A stretch of DNA of 64,000 nucleotides from CAINVV01 sp963663005 (lineage in GTDB: Bacteria > Bacteroidota > Bacteroidia > Bacteroidales > Prolixibacteraceae), in NCBI GenBank assembly GCA_963663005.2, contig CAXXHH010000003.1, positions 310,001-374,000 of the forward strand. Direction: 5' to 3'. Shown piece by piece: positions 24,786 to 33,134 of this stretch (position 1 is the first letter of the stretch; the number at the start of each line of letters is the position of its first letter). The position numbers were made by a program, and so were the translations under genes. The notes under the pieces were generated by a model that was not told where the DNA came from, searched no databases, and saw only the letters and a list, made by a program, of their open reading frames with translations.

Positions 24786-27245
24786 CTATTTTAGAATGTG
24801 TCTATGTGGCAGCGTGGAGGATTGAGTGTGAATCTGAACGTTTCTCCTTTTCCGCCACCATGTAAAAATCACCCCACCTAAAACAATCAGAAACAGGGGC
24901 AAAAGAAGGTTAATCCATTGCAGGAATACCTTTTGCTCATTCAATTTTACTTTATCCAGGAGTCTCAACTTCCAGGCTTTGCCCTTTAAACCAGACAGCG
25001 ATGCATCGTCGCTCAGGTACAGCATGAGGTTGAAGAAAAAGTCGCGGTTACCGTAGGTGAGTTTGGAAACACGGTCGTACCCTAACGGCGAAATTTTGGG
25101 CTCGCTGGTGGCATAACTAACCTTGTTGGAGAGCAATCCACCATCCGAAAACACAGCAATGGCAGTCGGTTTGCTTTCAGGGAGGAAAGTAAAACCGGAA
25201 GGCAAAGCCGTTTTATCGACAATTCTGTTTTTGAAAACTGAACTAAATTTCCCCTCCAGGAGTATCCCGGTAGTTATATTTGACCGGTTGAAGAACTCAC
25301 GCGAAGGTGCAGCATCGATCATCCCGAGGTTTACCTGCAGAGGAGCAACATTTTTCCTGGAAAACGGTGAAGAGCTTAGCAGGATGCTCTTCCTGATTCC
25401 GGGATTTTCGCCAACAGTATCTATCGATGAGATAAACTCGGCAGCTACCGGATTAACATTTTTACCAACGGGATGCGACTGCAGAGGATGCAAAAGCGGC
25501 GAAAAATACCACCGCGCCAGCGAATAATTTGGGGCAGAACCAACTGGAGCAGTATTTACACGTATCTGCATACACTCAGCATCCTGTATCAGATCATTAT
25601 TTAACCGGACGCCATAATGGTAAAGCTGGTCGCTAAGATTTAGGTCGACCGGCAACGCCAGGGTAGTCATCCCCTCGGAGAGGCTATCCAGACTAACTTT
25701 AACAGGATCGACCAGCCAGATCATTTTTCCGCCCTTCATCAAATATTGATCGAGGATCAACTTATCACTTTCCGAAAATTTTTGCTGTGGATTGGCAATT
25801 ATCAATACTTTAATGCTGTCCTTCCCCGACAACAAATGATCGCACTTGATTCGGGAAACCTTGTAGCCGCCTGCTAATACGGACGAAAAATCGAGCACAT
25901 GCAAGGAATCTGCTTCATTATGACCGTCCAGGAAGGCAATTTGAACCGGACTCTCTCTTAGCAGCGTCCTGATTGCATTCATGAACTCAAATTCGAGCAT
26001 CTCAACAGATCGGTTAAGGTTTTCTTCGGCTGGGAGGGAGGGATCGTTTTTAAGCAAATTCAGCACAATTGCCTTATTCCCGTATCGAAATACAACAGAT
26101 GGGAAAACTAGTTTGGTGGTAATTCCCTGTTCTGTTTTAATCCTGAGGTCTGTTGGGATTATTCCATGTTGAATCAAACCATCGAAATATGTCTTTCTAT
26201 CTTTGGCAGAAACCTCACTGTAGGGATCAATTTTCCGTATGTAAATTGGATGTTTCCCATATTGCTGCAAATCGGCCAGCTTTTCCTCAATGGCGCTTTT
26301 CAGTCGACGGAATGCGGGAGGCATATCACCTTCGAGATAGATTTCGGCCATCAGATTATCATCAATTTGCTCCAGAATTTTGACGGAGGAAGGTGCGAGG
26401 GTATACCTATTCTCTGCTGTAAAATCGATACGAAAAACACGAAGCTGAGTAAGGTTTACCAATCCGAGGAACAAGGCCAGATAGGTAATTAATTTATTTT
26501 TTCTGAGCACCTGTGAACCCCTTTTCCATTGAAGAGCCATCCTGGTAAGGAGAATAAAAAGGGCAGAAATGGTCAGAAAATAAAACAAATCGCGACTATC
26601 CAGTAACCCACGGCTTATCGACTCATAATGCGAAGAGATTCCCAGGGAGAGCAGGAATGAGGACATGGTGGTTGATTGGAACAAATCTGAGAGCAGCTCG
26701 AATCCTGAAAACAGGAAGAAAGAGAGTACCACTGCCAAAATGAATGCAACGATTTGATTGTCGGTGAGGGCTGAAGCGAACAGGCCAACAGAAAGAAATA
26801 TCAAAATAAGAAATAGTAATCCCAAGTAACTGCCCAGCGTGGCTGCAACATCCATTACACCGACAGGATGACCCAACTGATAGACCGTATAGAAGTATAC
26901 CAAAGACAAAATTAAGGTAATCAACACCACAACAAATGATGCAATCAATTTTGCAACAATGAGTTGGAGATAAGAAACTGGGCGGGTCAAAAGCAATTCC
27001 ATCGTACCGCTTCTGACCTCCTCCGAAAAGAGCCGCATAGAAACAGCCGGGATCAAAAAGAGATAAAGCCATGGAGCCAGATCAAAAAAGGCGGATAAAG
27101 AAGCATATCCTCCCGTCAAAATGTTCATGTTCCCATCGAAGAACCAAAGGAACAGGCCTGCAATTAAAGCAAATACGATCAGGATCACGTAGGCAATTAA
27201 TGATCCGAAAAATTGGAGAAGTTCTTTTTTTATCAGACTCAACAT
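24786..27245 (-). CDS. GldF-GldG fusion: ABC permease plus GldG periplasmic domain
   Basis: The protein is 819 residues. Residues 1-235 form an ABC-2 type permease with six membrane helices (MLSLIKKELLQFFGS, EEVRSGTMELLLTRPVS), as in GldF. A membrane helix near 250 leads to a large GldG domain (about 265-780), including FTAENRYTLAPSSVKIL, VQIAFLDGHNE and KMIWLVDPV, and a last helix near 785-805. In most gliding Flavobacteria gldF and gldG are separate genes beside or near gldA. Here they form one reading frame, and no ATPase gene is in the window. Role: export or assembly ABC transporter linked to the Gld set. Confidence 0.88.
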   Translation of the reverse strand: MLSLIKKELLQFFGSLIAYVILIVFALIAGLFLWFFDGNMNILTGGYASLSAFFDLAPWLYLFLIPAVSMRLFSEEVRSGTMELLLTRPVSYLQLIVAKLIASFVVVLITLILSLVYFYTVYQLGHPVGVMDVAATLGSYLGLLFLILIFLSVGLFASALTDNQIVAFILAVVLSFFLFSGFELLSDLFQSTTMSSFLLSLGISSHYESISRGLLDSRDLFYFLTISALFILLTRMALQWKRGSQVLRKNKLITYLALFLGLVNLTQLRVFRIDFTAENRYTLAPSSVKILEQIDDNLMAEIYLEGDMPPAFRRLKSAIEEKLADLQQYGKHPIYIRKIDPYSEVSAKDRKTYFDGLIQHGIIPTDLRIKTEQGITTKLVFPSVVFRYGNKAIVLNLLKNDPSLPAEENLNRSVEMLEFEFMNAIRTLLRESPVQIAFLDGHNEADSLHVLDFSSVLAGGYKVSRIKCDHLLSGKDSIKVLIIANPQQKFSESDKLILDQYLMKGGKMIWLVDPVKVSLDSLSEGMTTLALPVDLNLSDQLYHYGVRLNNDLIQDAECMQIRVNTAPVGSAPNYSLARWYFSPLLHPLQSHPVGKNVNPVAAEFISSIDTVGENPGIRKSILLSSSPFSRKNVAPLQVNLGMIDAAPSREFFNRSNITTGILLEGKFSSVFKNRIVDKTALPSGFTFLPESKPTAIAVFSDGGLLSNKVSYATSEPKISPLGYDRVSKLTYGNRDFFFNLMLYLSDDASLSGLKGKAWKLRLLDKVKLNEQKVFLQWINLLLPLFLIVLGGVIFTWWRKRRNVQIHTQSSTLPHRHILK

Positions 27246-27275
27246 AGAAGAAACATTCTTACAGGATGCAACAAG

Positions 27276-28409
27276 TTAACGCCTTTCATTCAGCAGATCC
27301 ACCATTTCTTTCGCAGCTCTGTCGGCACAACCGGGAGGACCCAATTTTGCAAGCATAGTTTGATAGTTCTGAAGCATTTGCTCGCGATAATCCGGCTCGT
27401 CCAGAATTCTCTTTAATTCTTCAGCAACAGTGGCAGGAGTGCAGTTTTCCTGAAATAACTCCTTTACGATCTCTCGATCCATAATCAGATTGACCAACGA
27501 GAACCACTGGACTTTAAAAAATAATCTTTTCAGTAAGGAGGTAAATCTTCCAAGTTCCATGATGTAACAAACCACCTGAGGAACGTTGATTACTGCGGTT
27601 TCCAATGTGGCTGTTCCGGATGCAACGAGCGCAGCGCCCGATTGCTGCAACAATTCGTATGTTTTGCCAAATATGACAGGGATATCTTTGCCTGCCATAT
27701 ATTTGCGATACAATTCAGGAGACAGAGAAGGCGCTCCGGCAATAACGAACTGATAGTCGGGAAAGGAATCCGCCACCTGAGCCAATACCGGCAAAATCAG
27801 TTGAATCTCCTGCTTCCGGCTGCCAGCCAGCAAGGCAACGATGGGCTTGTCCGCTAACTTATTCTCGCTGATAAACGTCTGAAAACTTTGATCCATATTG
27901 GGTCTGACTGCCAATTCGTCGATGGTTGGATTTCCGACATACCTGATTTTATAATCGAATTTGTCGTAAAAATCCTTCTCGAAGGGGAAAATCGTGAACA
28001 TTTCGTCCACATATTTCCTGACCCATTTTATGCGATCTGATCTCCATGCCCAAATTTTCGGCGAGATATAGTAAAAAGTCTTGATATTGTGCTCTTTGGC
28101 AAATCTTGCCATCCTGAAATTAAAGCCGGGATAGTCGACCAGTATTAGCACGTCAGGATTGAAATCGATCAATTCTTTCTCGGCAATCGAAAAATTCTTT
28201 TTGATCTGGCGGAGGTTGAGTAAAACGGTAAAAAAGCCCATAAAAGCCATTTCACGGTAGTGCTTCAGGAGTGTGCCCCCCTGATTTGCCATCAGATCGC
28301 CACCAAAAAAACTAAATATTGCTTCCGGATCATTCTTCTTGATCCCAGCCATCAAAAATGAAGCGTGTAAATCTCCGGAAGCCTCACCGGCAATGATAAA
28401 GTACCTCAT
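27276..28409 (-). CDS. lpxB: Lipid-A-disaccharide synthase
   Basis: The protein is 377 residues. It joins UDP-2,3-diacylglucosamine and lipid X to form the lipid A disaccharide at the inner membrane. The N-terminal GEASGDLHASFL and the C-terminal donor-site stretch (ALVASGTATLETAV, QVVCYIMELG) are characteristic of the GT19 family. It is in a minus-strand run surE, small membrane protein, lpxB, gldFG, likely cotranscribed. Confidence 0.96.
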   Translation of the reverse strand: MRYFIIAGEASGDLHASFLMAGIKKNDPEAIFSFFGGDLMANQGGTLLKHYREMAFMGFFTVLLNLRQIKKNFSIAEKELIDFNPDVLILVDYPGFNFRMARFAKEHNIKTFYYISPKIWAWRSDRIKWVRKYVDEMFTIFPFEKDFYDKFDYKIRYVGNPTIDELAVRPNMDQSFQTFISENKLADKPIVALLAGSRKQEIQLILPVLAQVADSFPDYQFVIAGAPSLSPELYRKYMAGKDIPVIFGKTYELLQQSGAALVASGTATLETAVINVPQVVCYIMELGRFTSLLKRLFFKVQWFSLVNLIMDREIVKELFQENCTPATVAEELKRILDEPDYREQMLQNYQTMLAKLGPPGCADRAAKEMVDLLNERR

Positions 28410-28431
28410 TTCAATGATAAATAGTTGATCA

Positions 28432-28743
28432 TTATATTGTAAATTTCAAAGCAAAGATCAATAGTCCGAAGATGATCGTAATAGCCATGACTCCCCTCCC
28501 CGCTTTAAACCGATTAGTCCGGACGAAAAGCATGAATGGGATTATATTGGGAAATACCGACAGACTCAAAACATGAACAATTTTGCCGGTTTGTGACAAA
28601 AGTTGAAAATATTGACTGAACGACAAATCCTTAAACCGAAAGAGAAAGTAGAGTAGAAAAATCGCTACCGGAAAGCCAAGGCCAAGAAAGAAGCCAAGCC
28701 AAAATCGGTTTAAATCTGAAGGTTCGTAATATGAGGCACTCAT
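28432..28743 (-). CDS. Small membrane protein of unknown function
   Basis: The protein is 103 residues with three predicted membrane helices (about 15-36, 53-72 and 83-102) and short charged loops. I do not recognise a family. It starts 4 nt after the surE stop and ends 22 nt before lpxB, so it is cotranscribed with both. That placement suggests a conserved envelope-related accessory, but no function can be read. Confidence 0.7.
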   Translation of the reverse strand: MSASYYEPSDLNRFWLGFFLGLGFPVAIFLLYFLFRFKDLSFSQYFQLLSQTGKIVHVLSLSVFPNIIPFMLFVRTNRFKAGRGVMAITIIFGLLIFALKFTI

Positions 28744-28747
28744 CCGT

Positions 28748-29509
28748 TTAAAATTTCCATTTTTGCATAAACTGAAAAGAGTTGTAAGCCGTCAGGTCGG
28801 TAGTTATTGGAACGACAGACACGAAGCCATTCAACAAGGCGAACGTGTCGGTATCACGCGCCTCATTTTCGGCATCGTTGAAATAACCCGTCATCCAGTA
28901 ATAATCGCGGCCATGCGGATCTGTTCTTTTTTCGAATTCCTCCATCCATTTTCCGTGAGTCTGGCGACAGAAATTAATTCCCTTCACCTCTCCTTTCGGA
29001 ATGTTGACATTCAGGCAAATACCATCAGGTAATCCAAATTCGGCTACTTTCTGAAAGATACGGGCAACCACTTTTTTTGATTTGGTAAAATCCGCATCGG
29101 TTAAATAGTCGTCCAGCGAAAATCCGATTGACGGAACTCCGTGGATACAACCTTCGATGGCAGCGCCCATCGTTCCCGAGTAGAGAACCGAAATGGATGT
29201 ATTGGCGCCATGATTTATACCGGAAATGACGAAATCGGGTAAACGGGTCAGAATTTTATTGCATGCTAATTTGACACAATCAACGGGTGTGCCGGTGCAT
29301 GAATAGATTACCAGTCCTTCTTCTTCCTGCATTTTAGTTATGCGGAGCGGACGCTCGACTGTGATGGCATGAGACATGCCGGAGCGCGGACCATCCGGCG
29401 CTACCACGACTATGTTACCGAAAAGTCTGATCACCTCGATCATTTCAATCAGCCCTTTGGCATAAACCCCGTCGTCATTGGAAATCAATATCAAAGGGCG
29501 TTCTTCCAT
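28748..29509 (-). CDS. surE: 5'/3'-nucleotidase SurE
   Basis: The protein is 253 residues from ATG 29509. A longer frame reaches 29647, but conserved sequence begins MEERPLILISNDDGV and the TATCTTTG promoter box at 29527-29534 lies inside the longer version, so the shorter start is right. Metal ligands Asp-Asp of SNDDG, Ser of RSGMSHAIT and Asn of SGINHGAN are present. SurE dephosphorylates nucleoside monophosphates during stress. It is the first gene of the surE-lpxB run. Confidence 0.95.
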   Translation of the reverse strand: MEERPLILISNDDGVYAKGLIEMIEVIRLFGNIVVVAPDGPRSGMSHAITVERPLRITKMQEEEGLVIYSCTGTPVDCVKLACNKILTRLPDFVISGINHGANTSISVLYSGTMGAAIEGCIHGVPSIGFSLDDYLTDADFTKSKKVVARIFQKVAEFGLPDGICLNVNIPKGEVKGINFCRQTHGKWMEEFEKRTDPHGRDYYWMTGYFNDAENEARDTDTFALLNGFVSVVPITTDLTAYNSFQFMQKWKF

Positions 29510-29526
29510 ACATTTTATATTTTGCT

Positions 29527-29534
29527 CAAAGATA
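29527..29534 (-). promoter_or_regulatory. -7 promoter box for surE
   Basis: On the minus strand TATCTTTG followed by AGC is 17 nt before the ATG at 29509. It decides the start-site choice for surE. Confidence 0.55.
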
Positions 29535-29569
29535 ATTGTTCGGAGTGAATTATTCAGCACAAAAGGAAG

Positions 29570-29660
29570 AAGTACTTTTAAGTACTTAAAATACTTCAAG
29601 TACTTAAAGTGCAGAGTTAGTGCAACTCCTAACTTGAAGTACTCCAAACTTTAAGTATTC
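29570..29660. repeat. AAGTACTT palindromic repeat cluster
   Basis: AAGTACTT occurs perfectly at 29570-29577, 29580-29587 and 29598-29605. Degenerate copies follow near 29590, 29637 and 29653. The motif is itself a palindrome, and longer inverted matches exist across the cluster (for example AGTACTTAAAGT at 29599-29610 against AATACTTAAAGT in reverse near 29649-29660). It lies between the divergent surE and glycosyltransferase promoters. Confidence 0.75.
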
Positions 29661-29679
29661 CAAAATTCTTCAAATTTGG

Positions 29680-29687
29680 TAACTTTG
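29680..29687 (+). promoter_or_regulatory. -7 promoter box for the glycosyltransferase gene
   Basis: TAACTTTG matches TAnnTTTG and ends 8 nt before the ATG at 29696, implying a very short leader. Confidence 0.45.
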
Positions 29688-29695
29688 TATTAGCG

Positions 29696-30862
29696 ATGGA
29701 CAAAATAAAAAAGCGAATTATTCTTCTTGGCACAACCTGGCCATTTCGGCCCGGAGGAATTGCCACCTTCAATGAACGGTTGGCCAGAGCGCTAACCAGC
29801 GCCGGGCACGAGGTGACTATTTACACTTTTTCACTTCAGTATCCGGGATTGCTCTTCCCGGGAAAAACCCAATACTCGGATCAGCCTCGCCCACAAGACC
29901 TTGCCATTCGCATCCGTGTAAACTCAATTAATCCCCTCAATTGGATTTCCGTTGGAAGGGAGCTTCGCAAATTGGCACCAGACTTGCTGATTATCCGATT
30001 CTGGATTCCGCTTATGGCGCCGGCATTGGGAACGATAGCCCGGATTGTCAGGAAAAATCGCCATACCCGGGTTTTGGCTCTTGCCGATAACATTATCCCG
30101 CACGAAAGAAGGTTTGGCGATTTATTGCTGACGAATTATTTTATTAAGAGTGCGGATGGATTTGTTACGCTTTCCCGAAAGGTAATGGAAGATCTGCAAC
30201 ATATAAGACCTTCGGCACCAACAAAATATACGCCACATCCAATTTATGACAATTTTGGGAAGGCTATATCAAGAGAGGAGGCCATTAAACAATTGAATTT
30301 AGATCCCGGATACCAATATTTGCTATTCTTCGGATTTATCCGGGAATATAAAGGGCTGGACTGGCTTTTGACGGCTTTTGCCGATCCAAGACTACGAAAA
30401 TTCAAGATTAAGCTGCTCGTGGCAGGAGAATATTATACCTCATCAGAGAAATACGATCAGATCATTCGTGAGAATCAGCTGGAGGATCATGTTATCCTTC
30501 ATACACATTTTATCGGAGATAGTCTGGTGCCAGTATATTTCAGTGCGGCAGACCTGATTGTTCAGCCATACAAGAGTGCTACCCAGAGCGGAGTTACGCA
30601 GGTAGCATATCATTTTGAGAAGCCAATATTGGTGACAGATGTCGGAGGATTAGGCGAAATAGTGCCTAACGGGAAAGTCGGATATACTGTTTCTCCGGAA
30701 CCTGCAGCTATTGCCGATGCAATTCTTGACTTTTTCGAAAACAAACGATCCGAAGAATTCGTACAATGCATTAAAGAAGAAAAGGGTCGGTTTTCGTGGG
30801 AAAAAATCGTAGAAACGTTTGAACAGCTCGATGAGGAGATTATCAAAAATAGGTTAATTTAG
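29696..30862 (+). CDS. Family 4-type glycosyltransferase
   Basis: The protein is 388 residues. The GT-B fold is evident: N-terminal GTTWPFRPGGIATFNERLARAL and the C-terminal nucleotide-sugar site with LLFFGFIREYKGLDWLL and ADLIVQPYKSATQSGVTQVAYHFEKPI (acidic/Glu donor-binding region). It probably adds a sugar to a cell-surface glycan or lipid precursor; donor and acceptor are unknown. It is divergent from surE-lpxB and upstream of rel. Confidence 0.88.
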   Translation: MDKIKKRIILLGTTWPFRPGGIATFNERLARALTSAGHEVTIYTFSLQYPGLLFPGKTQYSDQPRPQDLAIRIRVNSINPLNWISVGRELRKLAPDLLIIRFWIPLMAPALGTIARIVRKNRHTRVLALADNIIPHERRFGDLLLTNYFIKSADGFVTLSRKVMEDLQHIRPSAPTKYTPHPIYDNFGKAISREEAIKQLNLDPGYQYLLFFGFIREYKGLDWLLTAFADPRLRKFKIKLLVAGEYYTSSEKYDQIIRENQLEDHVILHTHFIGDSLVPVYFSAADLIVQPYKSATQSGVTQVAYHFEKPILVTDVGGLGEIVPNGKVGYTVSPEPAAIADAILDFFENKRSEEFVQCIKEEKGRFSWEKIVETFEQLDEEIIKNRLI

Positions 30863-30937
30863 AACTGTTAAACCGAAGATACGATTCCCGGATATTTATC
30901 GAGAAAGAACCGGCGATTTGTTGCTTTTAAAACCAAA

Positions 30938-33124
30938 ATGGATTTGCAAACAGAAATAGAAAAGAGGGAGATTGAGGACTTATTCGAAGAGGTTCTGAAA
31001 TCGTTTACCCGACCGCTTACTCCTGAAAATACGCAATTGATTCGGAAAGCGTTTCAATTTGCATCGTCAGCACACATGGGAGTGAGGCGCAGGTCTGGTG
31101 AGCCCTATATTCTGCATCCACTTTCTGTTGCGAAAATTGTTGTCAGTGAGATCGGTCTGGGCACGAAATCCGCGGTAGCAGCTATTCTGCATGATGTAGT
31201 GGAAGATACCGATTATACGGTGCAGGATATTGAGAAAATGTTCGGAGCGAAAATCGCCATGTTGGTTGATGGGTTGACAAAACTGTCAGGCACGTACGAT
31301 TCCAAGCAGGCAACGAACTTCCGGAAGATGCTGATGACTTTGTCGGATGATGTGAGGGTAATCCTGATTAAGCTGGCAGATCGTCTGCACAATATGCGGA
31401 CACTGGATTCAATGCCTCAAAACAAACAGCTGAAAATATCTTCTGAAACGCTTTATATTTTTGCTCCGTTGGCACATCGTTTAGGGCTCTACGCCATCAA
31501 ATGCGAGTTAGAGGATCTGAGTCTGCGCTTCAAAGATCCTGAAACCTACCGACAGATTGAACTCAGTCTGCGAAGTGAAGAAGAGCGAATCAACTACCTC
31601 GTTTATGATTTTGCGAAGCCGATCCAATCTAAATTATACGAGGAACATTTCGATTTCACGGTTAGCGGGAGGACCAAATCGATCTATTCCATCTACCAGA
31701 AGATGCAGACAAAGAACATCACTTTTGAGGAAGTTTATGATCTTCTGGCCGTGCGAATTGTCTTCAAACCCAAAGAGAATATCTCAGAAAAACGACAGTG
31801 CTTTGAAATTTTGTCGTTGATTACAGACATTTATACCCCGAAACCGGATCGGATCAGAGACTGGATCACCATACCAAAAGCCAATGGCTACGAAGCGCTT
31901 CATGTTACGGTGATGGGGCCGCTTGGGCAGTGGGTGGAAGTGCAAATCCGCAGTGAGCGGATGGATGAGATCGACGAACGTGGTTTTGCGGCGCATTACA
32001 AATACAAGGGCGACAGCTCCTCAGAGAGCGAACTGGATAAATGGCTGCATAAGATCAGGGAGCTGCTTGCCAATCCTGAATCAGATGCGCTCGACTTTCT
32101 GGACGAATTCAAACTTAATCTCTTCAGCCGGGAGATCGTGGTCTTCACGCCAAAAGGCGAGATGAAGATGCTTCCGAAAGACGCCACTGTCTTGGACTGC
32201 GCATATGACATCCATACGGCTTTGGGAAATCATTGCATCGGGGCAAAAGTAAATCATGCACTGGTGCCGATGAGTTATGTACTGAAGAGTGGCGATCAGA
32301 TCGAAATACTCACCTCAGAAAAACAATTTCCGAAGGCAGAGTGGATAAATATTGCCGTCACGGCAAGAGCCAAGACCAAGATAAAGGATTCGTTTAAGCA
32401 GGAACAGAAGAAACACATCGAAGAGGGGCTTAAGAAACTGACTGCTCAATTCGAAAAACTTAGCGTTAAACCTACCAGTAATACATTAAAAAAGCTGCTT
32501 AATCATTTTGGTTTTCATACGAAAGAACAGCTCTATGCTGAGATTGGCATGGGATTAGTTTCGCTCGACAATTTAGAAACTGTTCTGCAGACCAAATCAG
32601 AAAACAGGTTCGTGAAATTTTGGAATCTTACTTTTTCGTCCGATAAGAAAGAGGAGAAACCGATAGACAAGAAACAACCATTTTTACTTACGGAGGATTC
32701 CAGGCAGTCCAGCTACAAATTAGCGCCCTGCTGCAATCCAATCCCAGGAGATAACGTTGTGGGTTTCGTCATGGAAGGCCAGCAAATCATGATTCACCGA
32801 AAGACTTGTCCGGAGGCTATAAAGCTAATGTCGAGCAGAGGTGAAGACATCATCCAGGCTACCTGGAATAAATTCAAAGTTCTATCCTACCTGACACATA
32901 TGTACGTTCGTGGTTTCGACCGACAAGGGATGGCGAATGAGATTACCAACATCATTTCGAATGAGTACGGTATCAATATGCGCTCGATTAATCTGGATGC
33001 CCATGACGGAATATTTGAAGGTCATCTGTATGTGTATATTCACAATACAGACAACCTCAATACATTGATAGCCAAACTCCAGAAAATAAAAGGTATCGAT
33101 ACCGTTACCCGTCAGGATATCTGA
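30938..33124 (+). CDS. rel: Bifunctional (p)ppGpp synthetase/hydrolase (RelA/SpoT family)
   Basis: The protein is 728 residues. The HD hydrolase domain (about 50-200) has AHMGVRRRSGEPYILHP and ILHDVVEDTDY, with the metal HD and ED pairs intact. The synthetase domain (about 240-370) has RIRDWITIPKANGYEALH and EVQIRSERMDEIDERGFAAHYKYKG. TGS (about 400-460) and ACT (about 655-728) domains follow. Both catalytic halves look functional, so it should make and degrade the stringent-response alarmone. It converges with the Gfo/Idh gene, 10 bp apart. Confidence 0.95.
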   Translation: MDLQTEIEKREIEDLFEEVLKSFTRPLTPENTQLIRKAFQFASSAHMGVRRRSGEPYILHPLSVAKIVVSEIGLGTKSAVAAILHDVVEDTDYTVQDIEKMFGAKIAMLVDGLTKLSGTYDSKQATNFRKMLMTLSDDVRVILIKLADRLHNMRTLDSMPQNKQLKISSETLYIFAPLAHRLGLYAIKCELEDLSLRFKDPETYRQIELSLRSEEERINYLVYDFAKPIQSKLYEEHFDFTVSGRTKSIYSIYQKMQTKNITFEEVYDLLAVRIVFKPKENISEKRQCFEILSLITDIYTPKPDRIRDWITIPKANGYEALHVTVMGPLGQWVEVQIRSERMDEIDERGFAAHYKYKGDSSSESELDKWLHKIRELLANPESDALDFLDEFKLNLFSREIVVFTPKGEMKMLPKDATVLDCAYDIHTALGNHCIGAKVNHALVPMSYVLKSGDQIEILTSEKQFPKAEWINIAVTARAKTKIKDSFKQEQKKHIEEGLKKLTAQFEKLSVKPTSNTLKKLLNHFGFHTKEQLYAEIGMGLVSLDNLETVLQTKSENRFVKFWNLTFSSDKKEEKPIDKKQPFLLTEDSRQSSYKLAPCCNPIPGDNVVGFVMEGQQIMIHRKTCPEAIKLMSSRGEDIIQATWNKFKVLSYLTHMYVRGFDRQGMANEITNIISNEYGINMRSINLDAHDGIFEGHLYVYIHNTDNLNTLIAKLQKIKGIDTVTRQDI

Positions 33125-33134
33125 TGAATCAGCC

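Noticed and set aside
29510..29647. Upstream extension of surE
   Set aside because: The extra residues are low-complexity, derive from the AAGTACTT repeat, and the promoter box at 29527-29534 lies within them.
29570..29660. CRISPR-like array
   Set aside because: Units are only 8 bp, spacing is irregular, and there are no spacers of uniform length or cas genes.
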